A stretch of 64,000 nucleotides of DNA from Marinihelvus sp036351115 (GTDB taxonomy: Bacteria; Pseudomonadota; Gammaproteobacteria; Xanthomonadales; SZUA-36): NCBI GenBank assembly GCA_036351115.1, contig JAZBOL010000096.1:124001-188000 (forward strand), read 5' to 3'. Positions 1 through 8,579 of this stretch are shown here, in pieces. Below the pieces are notes generated by a model. That model did not search any database and had not been told where the DNA came from. It saw nothing but the letters and a program-made list of their open reading frames with translations. Within the stretch, counting starts at the first letter, position 1. Each line of letters opens with the position of its first letter. The position numbers and the translations under genes are program-made.

Positions 1-1
1 G

Positions 2-1723
2 AAAGGCAACATTGCCGAGTTCGACGAGACCATCGACCGTCTCAGCGAACAGTTCCGCAAGATGGACATCGAAATCGAGGCCCAGATTCGCGCGAACTAC
101 CCGGACGAGGTGGAAGCCCAGGGCGAGAACTTCGATCCGCTCGAGCTCGATCAGTTTTCGGCGCTGCAGCAAGCCACGCGCAGCCTGCAGGAGTCCGTGG
201 CCGACCTGCTCAGCCTCCAGGAGATGGCCGAGGAGAACCTGCGCGCCTCCGAACAGCTTCTGACCCGCCAGTCACGGGTTTCCACGGAGCTCCAGGAAGG
301 CCTCATGAAAACGCGCATGGTGCCCTTCGCCACCATCGCGCCGCGTCTGCGCCGCATTGTCCGCTCGGCGACCAAGGAAGAGGGCAAGCAGGCGCGCCTG
401 CAGCTCCAGATGGTCGGCACGAGCGACGAGCTCGACCGCAACGTGCTGGAACACATCACCGCGCCCCTCGAGCACATGATGCGCAATGCCGTGGCCCACG
501 GCATCGAATCGCCGGAAATGCGGCGTGAGCGCGACAAGCCCGCGGAAGGCGAGATCACCATCACCGTCGAGTCGGAGGCCACGGAGTTCGTCATCCGCAT
601 CGCCGACGACGGCGGCGGCATTCCCCTGGAGAAGATTCGGCAGAAGGCCATTGACCGGGGCCTTCTCGATGTCGACTCGGAGCCGTCGCGCCAGCAGCTC
701 TACGCGTTCATGATGGACAGCGGCTTCTCGACCTCCAGTTCGGTGACCAAGATCGCCGGGCGCGGTGTGGGCATGGACGTCGTCAACAGCGACATCAAGC
801 AGATCGGTGGCTCCCTCGAGATCGATTCCGAGCCGGGCGAAGGCACGCAGTTCACGATCCGCATTCCCTTTACCCTGGCCATCATGCAGGCCATCGGCAT
901 CGAGGCGGGCGACGCCCGCTACCTGCTCCCGCTGTCGAGCGTCGTGGGCGTTTCCCGCATCATGCCGGACGACTACCGCTCCATGGTCGAGGCCGAAGAA
1001 CCGGTGTACCGCTTCGCCGGCCAGGAGTACCCGGTGCTGGACATCGAACCCCTGCTGGGCGAACGGTCCACGCCCCTGGGCCGCGACAACGTTTCGCTGC
1101 TGGTTCTCAGCGCCGGTGAGCAGAAGGCCGCGGTTCGCGTGCCCCAGCTGCTGCCCCACCGCGAGGTGGTCATCAAGCCCGTGGGCCCGCAAATCAGCAG
1201 TGTCGCCGGTGTACTCGGCGGCTCGATATCGGGCGATGGCGAGGTCATGGTGATCCTCGATCCGGGCCCGCTCATTCGCCAGGCCATGATCCACGGTTAC
1301 CAGGCGCCGGTCGAGAGCAGCTACACCGCGGCTGCAAGGAACCGAAAGCTGGTCATTGTCGTGGACGATTCCATCACCATGCGCAAGGTCACGTCCCGGG
1401 TCCTGGAGGGCAAGGATTACGAGGTCATCACCGCCCGTGATGGCGTGGATGCCCTGGAGCAGCTCCAGGACCGCACACCGGACATCATGCTGTTCGATAT
1501 CGAGATGCCGCGCATGGACGGTTACGAACTGACCGAGCGCGTCCGGGACGACGGGCGGTTCCGCCACACGCCGATCATGATGATTACATCCCGGGCAGGC
1601 CAGAAGCACCAGGACCGGGCCATGCAGGCCGGCGCGACCGCCTACCTGACCAAGCCCTACCGCGAAGACGAGTTGCTCATGGAAGTCGAGCGGCTGCTCC
1701 ACGAGGCGAAGGAAACGACATGA
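2..1723 (+). CDS. chpA: ChpA-type hybrid chemotaxis histidine kinase, C-terminal part
   Basis: This is the 3' part of a CheA-like hybrid kinase; the reading frame is open from base 2 and the N-terminal Hpt domains lie outside the window. In order it has a dimerisation region, an HATPase domain (N box HMMRNAVAHG near base 475, G1 box DDGGGIP near 607, G2 box GRGVGMDVV near 760), a CheW-like domain (about 870-1290) and a C-terminal receiver domain (about 1345-1710) with the likely phospho-Asp in LFDIEMP near 1495 and a TKPY lysine motif. In known Pil-Chp systems ChpA controls type IV pilus twitching and cAMP signalling. The stop overlaps the next start by 4 bp. Confidence 0.93.
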   Translation, partial: KGNIAEFDETIDRLSEQFRKMDIEIEAQIRANYPDEVEAQGENFDPLELDQFSALQQATRSLQESVADLLSLQEMAEENLRASEQLLTRQSRVSTELQEGLMKTRMVPFATIAPRLRRIVRSATKEEGKQARLQLQMVGTSDELDRNVLEHITAPLEHMMRNAVAHGIESPEMRRERDKPAEGEITITVESEATEFVIRIADDGGGIPLEKIRQKAIDRGLLDVDSEPSRQQLYAFMMDSGFSTSSSVTKIAGRGVGMDVVNSDIKQIGGSLEIDSEPGEGTQFTIRIPFTLAIMQAIGIEAGDARYLLPLSSVVGVSRIMPDDYRSMVEAEEPVYRFAGQEYPVLDIEPLLGERSTPLGRDNVSLLVLSAGEQKAAVRVPQLLPHREVVIKPVGPQISSVAGVLGGSISGDGEVMVILDPGPLIRQAMIHGYQAPVESSYTAAARNRKLVIVVDDSITMRKVTSRVLEGKDYEVITARDGVDALEQLQDRTPDIMLFDIEMPRMDGYELTERVRDDGRFRHTPIMMITSRAGQKHQDRAMQAGATAYLTKPYREDELLMEVERLLHEAKETT

Positions 1724-2181
1724 ACACCGCATCGGAAGTGCGTTCGCTGATCGCGCCGATCTCCGGCGGCGGCATCCTGCTGCCGGGCAGCATGATCGCC
1801 GAGGTGGTGAATTACGTGGATCCGGAGCCCTTTGCCACCGGGCCGGAATGGCTGCTCGGCGAGGTGCGCTGGAACGGCTGGCAGATCCCGGTCGTGAATT
1901 TCGCCCTGCTGGCGGGCCTGACATCGGATGACGCAGTGCCGGACCGGGCGCGTGTGCTGGTGGTCAAGACCCTCAGCATGGCAGCCAGCATCCTGCACAT
2001 CGGCATGATCATCGAGGGCCTGCCGCGCCTGAAAAACGTGACGCCGGCCAACCTGGTCGAGATGGACGGCCAGACCCCGAAAGGCGTGTTCAGCCACGTT
2101 CAGGTGGAAGACCAGGAAGCGGTCATTCCCGACCTCGACGCCCTGGCCCTGGCCATCGAGAAGGCGGTCTACAACCGTTAG
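1720..2181 (+). CDS. chpC: CheW-like chemotaxis coupling protein (ChpC type)
   Basis: A 153-residue single-domain CheW-fold protein. It should couple a chemoreceptor to the ChpA kinase in the cytoplasm. Its ATG overlaps the chpA stop (ATGA), so the two are translationally coupled. In Pseudomonas a chpB methylesterase gene lies between chpA and chpC; it is absent here. Neighbouring rsmE and bioA also follow the Pil-Chp cluster in Pseudomonas aeruginosa, which supports ChpC over a generic CheW. The exact orthology is inferred from context. Confidence 0.82.
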   Translation: MNTASEVRSLIAPISGGGILLPGSMIAEVVNYVDPEPFATGPEWLLGEVRWNGWQIPVVNFALLAGLTSDDAVPDRARVLVVKTLSMAASILHIGMIIEGLPRLKNVTPANLVEMDGQTPKGVFSHVQVEDQEAVIPDLDALALAIEKAVYNR

Positions 2182-2225
2182 ACCCGCCAGGTCCCGGGAG
2201 CCGGTCACGGCCATCCCATACCCAA

Positions 2226-2960
2226 TCAATCCGCGGCGAAGTCGCCGGCGATCGCCTGGAGCACAGCCAGCGCAGCCGGCCCCGCCGTCTCCGTGCGCAG
2301 GATGCGAGGCCCCAGGGCAACGGGCAGACAGCCCCCGAGCGCCAGGCGACGAAGCTCCGACTCCGAGAACCCGCCTTCCGGACCGATCACGATCTCTACC
2401 CCGCCCCGGGGCTGTACCGAGGCCAGGGCGCGTTCCGCACCCGGGGCGAGTACCAGCCGATGAGACGCCGGCGGCGAGGCCAGCCAGTCGTCCAGGCTCA
2501 AGGCCGTGCGCAACTCGGGGAGGCGGGCCCGACCGCTCTGTTCACAGGCCGCGATCAGCACGCCCCGCCAGTGTGCCTGGCGCTTTTCGAGGCGCTCCCC
2601 CGAAAGGCGCACCTCGGTCCGTTCCGTGAAGACGGGCTGCACCGCACTGACACCCAGCTCCGTCGACTTCTGCAGCGCCGTGTCCATGCGGTCGCCTTTC
2701 CCCACCGCCTGCACCAGGACCACTTCCAGCTCCGGCTCCGCCACGGCCGGCAGGCGCGTATTGACCCGCACCCGGGTCGGGTCTCGCGGGCCCGCCAACA
2801 GCTCCGCCGCGTAGTCGAAACCATCACCGTTGAACAGGACCAGCCCGTCGCCGGGCCGCAGGCGCAACACCCGGTGCAGGTAGTGGCCCGTGCGTTCCTC
2901 GAGCGTGACGTCCTGATCCGGGGCCAGGTCCTCCGCCGTATAGAGCCTCGAAACCCTCAC
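2226..2960 (-). CDS. rsmE: 16S rRNA (uracil-1498-N3)-methyltransferase RsmE
   Basis: 244 residues, the usual family length. An N-terminal PUA-like part starting MRVSRLYTAEDL is followed by a SPOUT methyltransferase domain; the C-terminal knot carries VIGPEGGFSESEL and LGPRILRTETAG, the S-adenosylmethionine-binding signature of the family. It methylates U1498 in the decoding region of 16S rRNA. The start codon overlaps the bioA stop by 4 bp, so bioA-rsmE is one transcription unit. It converges with chpC 44 bp away. Confidence 0.95.
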   Translation of the reverse strand: MRVSRLYTAEDLAPDQDVTLEERTGHYLHRVLRLRPGDGLVLFNGDGFDYAAELLAGPRDPTRVRVNTRLPAVAEPELEVVLVQAVGKGDRMDTALQKSTELGVSAVQPVFTERTEVRLSGERLEKRQAHWRGVLIAACEQSGRARLPELRTALSLDDWLASPPASHRLVLAPGAERALASVQPRGGVEIVIGPEGGFSESELRRLALGGCLPVALGPRILRTETAGPAALAVLQAIAGDFAAD

Positions 2961-4309
2961 GCCGAGGCTGCCCGGTCGATGCCGTCCATGGCCACCTCGG
3001 CCATCTGCGCGATCTCTGCTTCGTTGATCACGTAAGGCGGCATGAAGTAGACCACGTTGCCGATGGGCCGCAGCAACACCCCGTTGGCCAGGGCATATTC
3101 GTAAACGGTCATGCCGCGTCGCTCGCGCCAGTCCCAGGCGGTGCCCCGCTCGCGGTCGGCCACCATGTCCACGGCGAGGATCATCCCGGTCTGGCGGATG
3201 TCACCGACATTCGGATGGGATTCCAGCGGCGCCACCGCGTCCCGCATCCACTGCGCCTTGCGGGCGTTGTCGCCGAGCACGTCCGAGGCCTCGAACAGTT
3301 CCAGGGTGGCGAGGGCCGCGGCACAGGCCAGGGCGTTGCCCGTGTAGCTGTGCGAATGCAGGAAACCGCGCAGGGTGGTGTACTCGTCGTAGAACGCCTC
3401 GTAGACCCGGGACGTCGTCATGACCGCGGACATGGGCAGGTAGCCGCCCGTGAGGCCCTTGGACAGGCACATGAAATCCGGGCTTACTCCGGCCTGTTCG
3501 CAGGCGAACAGGGTGCCCGTGCGCCCGAAGCCCACGGCGATTTCGTCGGCGATGAGGTGCACGTGATAGCGGTCACAGAGGGCGCGCAGGCCGCGGATCC
3601 AGGACGGCGGGTGCATGCGCATGCCCCCGGCGCATTGCACCAGGGGCTCGATGATCACCGCGCAGACCTCGTCCGCGTGTTCGGAGAGAACCGCTTCCAG
3701 CTCGCCCAGCTTGCGGGCCGCGTGCTCGTCCCACTGGTCCCGCGGCAAGCCCGAACAATCGGGACTCGGCGCGAACAGCGACTCCATGAGCAGGGGCTCG
3801 TAGGCTTCCTTGAACAGGCCCGCGTCTCCCACGGCCAGGGTGCCCAGGGTCTCGCCGTGATAGCTGTGGGTCAGGGTGACGAAGCGTGTTCTTTGCGTCT
3901 CCCCCTGGTTGCGCCAGTAGTGGAAGCTCATTTTGAGCGCGATCTCGACGGCGCCCGAACCGGAATCGGCGAAAAACACCCGGTCCAGGCCCGTGGGCGT
4001 GAGCTCCACCAGGCGCTCCGCCAGGCGCACCGCCGGCTCATGCGTCACCCCCGCGAGGATCACGTGCTCGAGTTCCGTCGCCTGGCGGGCCACGGCGGCA
4101 CTAATGTGCGGATGTGCGTGACCGAACAGGTTGACCCACCAGGACGAAATGGCGTCGATGTAGCGTCCACCCTCGAAATCCTCGAGCCAGACGCCGCGGC
4201 CGCGTTTCACGGGCAGCAGCGGCAGCCATTCGTGGTCTTTCATCTGGGTCGTGGGGTGCCAGAGCACGGCCAGGTCACGGGCGCGCACAGCGGCGTTGGT
4301 CAGGCTCAT
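2957..4309 (-). CDS. bioA: Adenosylmethionine-8-amino-7-oxononanoate aminotransferase
   Basis: 450 residues from the ATG encoding MSLTNAAVRARD. Class-III PLP-dependent aminotransferase: GSGAVEIALKM and SYHGETLGTLAVGD (cofactor phosphate region), DEIAVGFGRTG (Asp to the pyridine nitrogen) and the PLP lysine in LSKGLTGGYLP. It makes 7,8-diaminopelargonate from KAPA with SAM as amino donor, in biotin synthesis. No other biotin gene is in the window. The frame stays open much further upstream, but that stretch runs antisense to the next gene and lacks family residues, so the start at 4309 is preferred. Confidence 0.95.
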   Translation of the reverse strand: MSLTNAAVRARDLAVLWHPTTQMKDHEWLPLLPVKRGRGVWLEDFEGGRYIDAISSWWVNLFGHAHPHISAAVARQATELEHVILAGVTHEPAVRLAERLVELTPTGLDRVFFADSGSGAVEIALKMSFHYWRNQGETQRTRFVTLTHSYHGETLGTLAVGDAGLFKEAYEPLLMESLFAPSPDCSGLPRDQWDEHAARKLGELEAVLSEHADEVCAVIIEPLVQCAGGMRMHPPSWIRGLRALCDRYHVHLIADEIAVGFGRTGTLFACEQAGVSPDFMCLSKGLTGGYLPMSAVMTTSRVYEAFYDEYTTLRGFLHSHSYTGNALACAAALATLELFEASDVLGDNARKAQWMRDAVAPLESHPNVGDIRQTGMILAVDMVADRERGTAWDWRERRGMTVYEYALANGVLLRPIGNVVYFMPPYVINEAEIAQMAEVAMDGIDRAASA

Positions 4310-4360
4310 GGGGACCTCGAATGCTCCGATGGTGGGGCCGGTTCGAAAACCGTCTTCTGG

Positions 4361-4366
4361 TATGAT
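4361..4366 (+). promoter_or_regulatory. Putative -10 element for the hisN-nudE-cysQ unit
   Basis: TATGAT matches the sigma-70 -10 consensus at five of six positions and lies in the 75-bp gap between the divergent bioA and hisN-like genes. No convincing -35 is seen 17 bp upstream. The predicted start of transcription is only about 15-25 nt ahead of the coding start. Confidence 0.4.
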
Positions 4367-4384
4367 GGCAACGGCCTTTCGGCC

Positions 4385-5179
4385 ATGCAAGCGAAGTTCA
4401 TGAACCCCATCCCCCCACAGGCGCTGGAGACGGCGCTCGAGGCGGCCCAGGCCGCCAGCGTTCCCATCCTGGCCCGCTACCACGGCGATTTCGACGTGGA
4501 GATCAAGGCCGACCAGACTCCGGTCACGGTGGCCGACCGCGAGGCGGAAACGGTGATCCGGGAGGTGCTCCAGGCGGCCTTTCCAGACCACGGGATCTAC
4601 GGCGAGGAGTTTGGAACGGACCAGCCGGAGGCCGAGTACCTCTGGCTGGTGGACCCCATCGACGGCACCAAGAGCTTCGTTCGGGGGACGGGTATGTTCT
4701 CCACCCAGATCGCGCTCATGCGGAACGGGGAGTTGCTGCTGGGCGTCTCCAACGCGCCGGCCATGGACGAACTGGCCTGGGCGGCCCGGGGAGAAGGCGC
4801 CTGGCTGAACGGGGAACGCCTCGCCATCAGCGCGACTGACCGCATCGAGGACACGCACCTGTCCATCGGCAATGTGAGCACCCTCGCCGGCTCGGCGGGC
4901 TGGTCACGGCTCGGCGACCTTGTCACCCGGGTCAACCGGCTCCGCGGCTATGGCGATTTCTACCACTATCATCGCCTGGCGGCCGGCCAGCTGGACGCAG
5001 TGCTCGAGTCGGACGTGAACATCCTGGACATCGCGGCGCTGTCGGTAATCGTCGAGGAAGCGGGCGGCGTGTTCACGGATCTGGCCGGCGCCCCGCTCGA
5101 CCTGGCGACCACCTCGGTGCTGGCCGCAAACCCCGCCCTGCACGCCGCGCTCCTGGCGGCCATGGAGTCCCCCGCGTGA
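4385..5179 (+). CDS. hisN: Inositol-monophosphatase-family phosphatase, HisN-like (histidinol-phosphatase)
   Basis: 264 residues from ATG 4385; ATG 4400 (259 residues) is an equally possible start. It carries the metal-binding signatures of the family: GEEFG, WLVDPIDGTKSF, and a C-terminal VNILDIAALSVI block in place of the usual WD-AA. The DGTKSF variant and GYGDFYHYH favour HisN-type histidinol-phosphate phosphatase over true inositol monophosphatase; the substrate is inferred. No other his gene is nearby. Its stop overlaps the nudE GTG (GTGA). Confidence 0.82.
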   Translation: MQAKFMNPIPPQALETALEAAQAASVPILARYHGDFDVEIKADQTPVTVADREAETVIREVLQAAFPDHGIYGEEFGTDQPEAEYLWLVDPIDGTKSFVRGTGMFSTQIALMRNGELLLGVSNAPAMDELAWAARGEGAWLNGERLAISATDRIEDTHLSIGNVSTLAGSAGWSRLGDLVTRVNRLRGYGDFYHYHRLAAGQLDAVLESDVNILDIAALSVIVEEAGGVFTDLAGAPLDLATTSVLAANPALHAALLAAMESPA

Positions 5180-5760
5180 CCCGTCTTCCGAAGATCCGTG
5201 ACCGCCGAGACCGCGAGCCCGGCGTCGGTTTTCGCATCGAGGAAATCGATCTCGAATTCAGCAATGGCGTGCGCCGCACCTTCACCCGCATGAAAAGCAA
5301 GGGGCTGGGGGCGGTCATCGTGGTTCCCATGCAGGACGAGGAAACCGTGCTGCTCGTCCGGGAGTACGCCGCCGGCCTGCACCACTACGAACTGGGGCTC
5401 GTGAAAGGGCGTCTGGACGAAGGGGAAACGGTGCTGGAGGGCGCGCTGCGGGAACTGCAGGAAGAAGCGGGCTTCGGCGCCCGGCGGCTGGAGGAGCTCA
5501 CGCAGCTGAGCCTGGCGCCAACCTACATGACGCACAAAACGTCCGTGGTGCTGGCGCGGGATCTCTATCCCAGCCGCCTGGAAGGCGACGAGCCGGAGGA
5601 ACTGGAGGTGGTGCCATGGCCCATCGCGGACCTGCACTCACTGACGAACCGGCCTGACTGCACCGAGGGGCGCAGCATCGCAGCCCTGTACATCGCGCGG
5701 GATTTCCTGGCCCGGCAGCGGCTGGACGACAGGGACGACAGCGAGGATAGGGAAGCGTGA
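5176..5760 (+). CDS. nudE: ADP compounds hydrolase NudE
   Basis: 194 residues with GTG start overlapping the hisN-like stop. The Nudix box runs GRLDEGETVLEG followed by ALRELQEEAGF, with the Glu ligands intact, and the N-terminal EFSNGVRRTFTRM and REYAAGLHHYELGLVKG are typical of NudE. It hydrolyses ADP-ribose, Ap3A and NADH to nucleoside monophosphates. The downstream partner is cysQ, an order known from other gammaproteobacteria, with a second GTGA overlap. Confidence 0.92.
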   Translation: MTRLPKIRDRRDREPGVGFRIEEIDLEFSNGVRRTFTRMKSKGLGAVIVVPMQDEETVLLVREYAAGLHHYELGLVKGRLDEGETVLEGALRELQEEAGFGARRLEELTQLSLAPTYMTHKTSVVLARDLYPSRLEGDEPEELEVVPWPIADLHSLTNRPDCTEGRSIAALYIARDFLARQRLDDRDDSEDREA

Positions 5761-6635
5761 CCACCCGCTCCGAACGCCCCGAAAGCCCCGAAAGCCAGCC
5801 CAGGGGAGAGGAAGCCCCGACGCTGGCCGACCGGGACCTCCAGGCCCTCTGCGACGCATGCGTCCGCATCGCCCGGGACGCGGGCGACGCCATTCTCGAA
5901 GTCTATGCCGAACCGTTCGAGGTCATGACCAAGGACGACGATTCGCCCCTGACCCGGGCGGACCTGGCCAGCCACCGCGTGATCGTCGATCGCCTGCGGG
6001 CCCTGACACCGAACATCCCCGTGCTGTCGGAAGAGTCGGAAGGCATCACCGACGCGGAACGCCTGTCCTGGTCACGCTACTGGCTGATCGATCCCCTGGA
6101 CGGCACCAAGGAATTCGTCAACCGCAACGGCGAATTCACGGTGAATATCGCCCTCATCGACAATCACCGCCCGGTGCTGGGCGTGGTGCACGTTCCGGTG
6201 TCGGGGCAATCCTACGCCGGTCTCGTCGGTATCGGCGCCTGGCGCCGGGACGGCGAGGAGGAACCGACGGAGATCAGCACCCGCCGCCCGCCGGCCTCGC
6301 CCCCCGTGGTGGTGGGCAGCCGTTCCCACGCCAACCCGAAACTCGAGGCCTGCCTGGCGCCGATCGGCGCCGTGGAACTGGTCAGCATGGGCAGTTCGCT
6401 CAAATTCTGCCGGGTCGCCGAGGGCGCGGCCGATCTCTATCCGCGCCTGGGCCCCACCTCCGAATGGGACACCGCGGCGGCGCAGGCGGTGGTCGAGGCC
6501 GCCGGCGGACAGGTTCTCGAACTCGACGGCCAGCCGCTGGCCTACAACCGCAAGGAGAGCATTCTGAATCCGTATTTCCTGGTGGCGGGCGACCCGGGGG
6601 CGGACTGGGCCAGCCGGCTCGACCTGGACGTCTGA
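5757..6635 (+). CDS. cysQ: 3'(2'),5'-bisphosphate nucleotidase CysQ
   Basis: 292 residues with GTG start overlapping nudE. An IMPase-superfamily Mg-dependent phosphatase: SPLTRADLASH, the metal-binding WLIDPLDGTKEF followed by VNRNGEFTVNIALI (the CysQ form), and SEWDTAAAQAVVEAAGG near the C-terminus. It removes 3'-phosphate from PAP/PAPS, a by-product of sulfate assimilation. The first 25 residues form a low-complexity acidic/Pro stretch with a doubled PES motif and precede the conserved domain; an internal start is possible. Confidence 0.93.
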   Translation: MTTRSERPESPESQPRGEEAPTLADRDLQALCDACVRIARDAGDAILEVYAEPFEVMTKDDDSPLTRADLASHRVIVDRLRALTPNIPVLSEESEGITDAERLSWSRYWLIDPLDGTKEFVNRNGEFTVNIALIDNHRPVLGVVHVPVSGQSYAGLVGIGAWRRDGEEEPTEISTRRPPASPPVVVGSRSHANPKLEACLAPIGAVELVSMGSSLKFCRVAEGAADLYPRLGPTSEWDTAAAQAVVEAAGGQVLELDGQPLAYNRKESILNPYFLVAGDPGADWASRLDLDV

Positions 6636-6667
6636 AACGGGCCGGGCGGTCCGGCCATCCCGCCAGG

Positions 6668-7087
6668 CTAGAAGGGTTTGAGAATCGCCAGCAGAACGAT
6701 GGCGATGAGGAAGAGCACCGGCACCTCGTTGAACCAGCGATACCAGACATGGTCCCGCCTGTTGCCGTCGCGCGCGAAAACGCGCACCAGCCGCCAGCAC
6801 CAGACGTGGTAGGCCACGAGCACGAGCACGAGCGCGAGTTTCGCGTGCAGCCACCCCATGGACAGATAAACCCGGGGCCAGGTCAGGATCAGCGCCAGAC
6901 CAAAGATCCAGGTCAGCGCGCCGCCGAGGTGCGTCATGATCAGAAGCTTCCGCTCCATGACCTTGAAGGTTTCCCGGGTCGTCTCGTCTTCCGCCATGGC
7001 GTGGTAAACGAAAATGCGGGGCAGGTAGAACAGCCCGGCGAACCAGGTGACCATGAAGATGATGTGGAAGGCTTTGAGCCAGAGCAT
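6668..7087 (-). CDS. hemJ: Protoporphyrinogen oxidase HemJ
   Basis: 139 residues with four hydrophobic segments. The conserved His of HemJ lies in KAFHIIFMVTWFAGLFYLPR, followed by RIFVYHA; MERKLLIMTH is another family block. HemJ is an integral membrane protein that oxidises protoporphyrinogen IX in heme synthesis in many gammaproteobacteria lacking HemG. It is a single-gene unit, convergent with cysQ and divergent from erpA. Confidence 0.92.
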   Translation of the reverse strand: MLWLKAFHIIFMVTWFAGLFYLPRIFVYHAMAEDETTRETFKVMERKLLIMTHLGGALTWIFGLALILTWPRVYLSMGWLHAKLALVLVLVAYHVWCWRLVRVFARDGNRRDHVWYRWFNEVPVLFLIAIVLLAILKPF

Positions 7088-7182
7088 GGAAGAAGCGGTT
7101 CTGGGCCGGTCGCGTGGCTGAGCGGAAGTGCGCGAGCAGTGTAACGAGGCAGCGGATTCCTGTCACGGGACCGGCGGCAACG

Positions 7183-7211
7183 TTGAATTTCAGCCGCGAG
7201 GCGCGCATATT
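7183..7211 (+). promoter_or_regulatory. Putative erpA promoter
   Basis: TTGAAT (7183-7188) and CATATT (7206-7211) are separated by 17 bp, each matching consensus at four of six positions. Transcription would begin about 7218, on or next to the erpA ATG, which would give a nearly leaderless message. Confidence 0.35.
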
Positions 7212-7217
7212 GGCTTC

Positions 7218-7589
7218 ATGGACACGCTTGACCTTCAATCTCCCTCGGCCCCACCGCCGGGCCCCGGCCTCGTCTTTACGGACGCGGCGGCGCGCAAGGT
7301 GATGGAACTCATCATGGAAGAGGCCAACCCGGCGCTCAAGCTCCGCGTGTACATCTCCGGGGGCGGTTGCTCGGGCTTCCAGTACGGTTTCACCTTCGAC
7401 GAGGAGGCCGCCGAGGACGACATCCGTGTCACCAACGACGGCGTCACCCTGGTGGTGGACCCCATGAGCTTCCAGTACCTCATGGGCGCGGAAGTGGACT
7501 ACACGGAAAATCTCCAGGGCGCACAGTTCGTCATCCGCAATCCCAACGCCACCACGACCTGTGGATGCGGGTCCTCCTTCGCAGTCTGA
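7218..7589 (+). CDS. erpA: Iron-sulfur cluster insertion protein ErpA
   Basis: 123 residues from ATG 7218 (MDTLDLQSPS). A-type carrier with the three conserved cysteines: one in SGGGCSGFQYGF and two in TTTCGCGSSF at the C-terminus. It delivers [4Fe-4S] clusters to apoproteins such as the IspG/IspH enzymes. The frame is open upstream to 7128, but the conserved sequence and family length (about 115) favour the later ATG. It begins a six-gene plus-strand run. Confidence 0.94.
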   Translation: MDTLDLQSPSAPPPGPGLVFTDAAARKVMELIMEEANPALKLRVYISGGGCSGFQYGFTFDEEAAEDDIRVTNDGVTLVVDPMSFQYLMGAEVDYTENLQGAQFVIRNPNATTTCGCGSSFAV

Positions 7590-7592
7590 TCC

Positions 7593-8579
7593 ATGCCCCT
7601 TGCCATAGACCGGTTCTCGCGCTCCCAGCGTAATCGGTTCACCAGCGTGCGCCTCGATCGCCTGGTCGAGCGTCGGGACGATGCGTCATGGTTTGCCGGG
7701 GCCCTGACCGCGGCAGACGCCCATTACGTGCCCCTCTGGCGCAGCCGGAGCCTCCTCGAAAGTACCGCGGACGGCACCATCGCTGTCTATCTGCGGCCCG
7801 GTGAACTGGATGAGACCGACAACATTCAGCCGCCGACCCTGCTGGGCACCGATGGCAAGCGAACCTATTTTGCCGTCTCGGTGACGGACCAGCAGCGCGA
7901 TGACATCATCGGCGCGCGCCCGGATCTCGAATTCGCCGACCTGCGGCGTTACTCCATCGACATGGACGCCAAGCACGCCGGCATTCTGGCCTACGCCAAG
8001 GCCCTGCACTACTGGCAGCACCGCCATCGCTTCTGCGGGGTCTGCGGCAGCCCCAACCTGCTGCGCTCCGCGGGGCACCGCATGGTATGCAGCAACGAGG
8101 AATGCGCCCGCCAGTCCTTTCCCCGAATCGATCCGGCCATCATCGTGCTGGTGACCCAGGGGGATGCCTGCCTGCTGGGCAGGAATCCCCGCTGGCCCCA
8201 GCGGCGCTTTTCCACCCTGGCGGGATTCGTGGAACCGGGAGAAAGCCTCGAGGACGCGGTGGCCCGCGAGGTGTACGAGGAGTCCAGCGTCACCCTGACG
8301 GACATTCGCTACGTCTCATCCCAGCCCTGGCCGTTTCCCGCCTCTTCCATGTGTGGTTTTTACGCCGAGGCGGCCAGCCGGGACATGGCCACTTCCGACG
8401 AGCTGGAAGAACTGCGCTGGTTCACGCCCACCGAGCTCACGGAAGCCGTGCTCGCGGGTGAGGTGCTCCTGTCCCCGCCCGTTTCAATCGCCTTTCAGCT
8501 CCTGGCCGGCTGGTTCCGCAGCCAGGGCGGCGGCGAGCTGGAAGCCGTCTACCGCCAGGCTCGAGGAATGACCTCATGA
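7593..8579 (+). CDS. nudC: NADH pyrophosphatase NudC (NAD+ diphosphatase / decapping type)
   Basis: 328 residues, 3 bp after erpA. It has an N-terminal NUDIX-like domain, a four-cysteine zinc ribbon (CGVCGSPN and CSNEECARQSFPR), the Nudix box from GFVEPGESLED to REVYEESSV and the NudC signature SQPWPFP. It hydrolyses NADH to NMNH and AMP; in E. coli it also removes NAD caps from RNA. The Gly near the end of the Nudix box is Ser here (EESSV instead of EESGV). Confidence 0.94.
   Translation: MPLAIDRFSRSQRNRFTSVRLDRLVERRDDASWFAGALTAADAHYVPLWRSRSLLESTADGTIAVYLRPGELDETDNIQPPTLLGTDGKRTYFAVSVTDQQRDDIIGARPDLEFADLRRYSIDMDAKHAGILAYAKALHYWQHRHRFCGVCGSPNLLRSAGHRMVCSNEECARQSFPRIDPAIIVLVTQGDACLLGRNPRWPQRRFSTLAGFVEPGESLEDAVAREVYEESSVTLTDIRYVSSQPWPFPASSMCGFYAEAASRDMATSDELEELRWFTPTELTEAVLAGEVLLSPPVSIAFQLLAGWFRSQGGGELEAVYRQARGMTS

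Noticed and set aside
272..1924. Long open frame on the minus strand across chpA
   Set aside because: It runs antisense to a gene with clear kinase and receiver domains, lacks any recognisable motif and has the composition expected of GC-rich shadow frames.
4310..4858. N-terminal extension of BioA by about 180 codons
   Set aside because: The stretch is antisense to the HisN-like gene, and family similarity starts only at the ATG used (4309).
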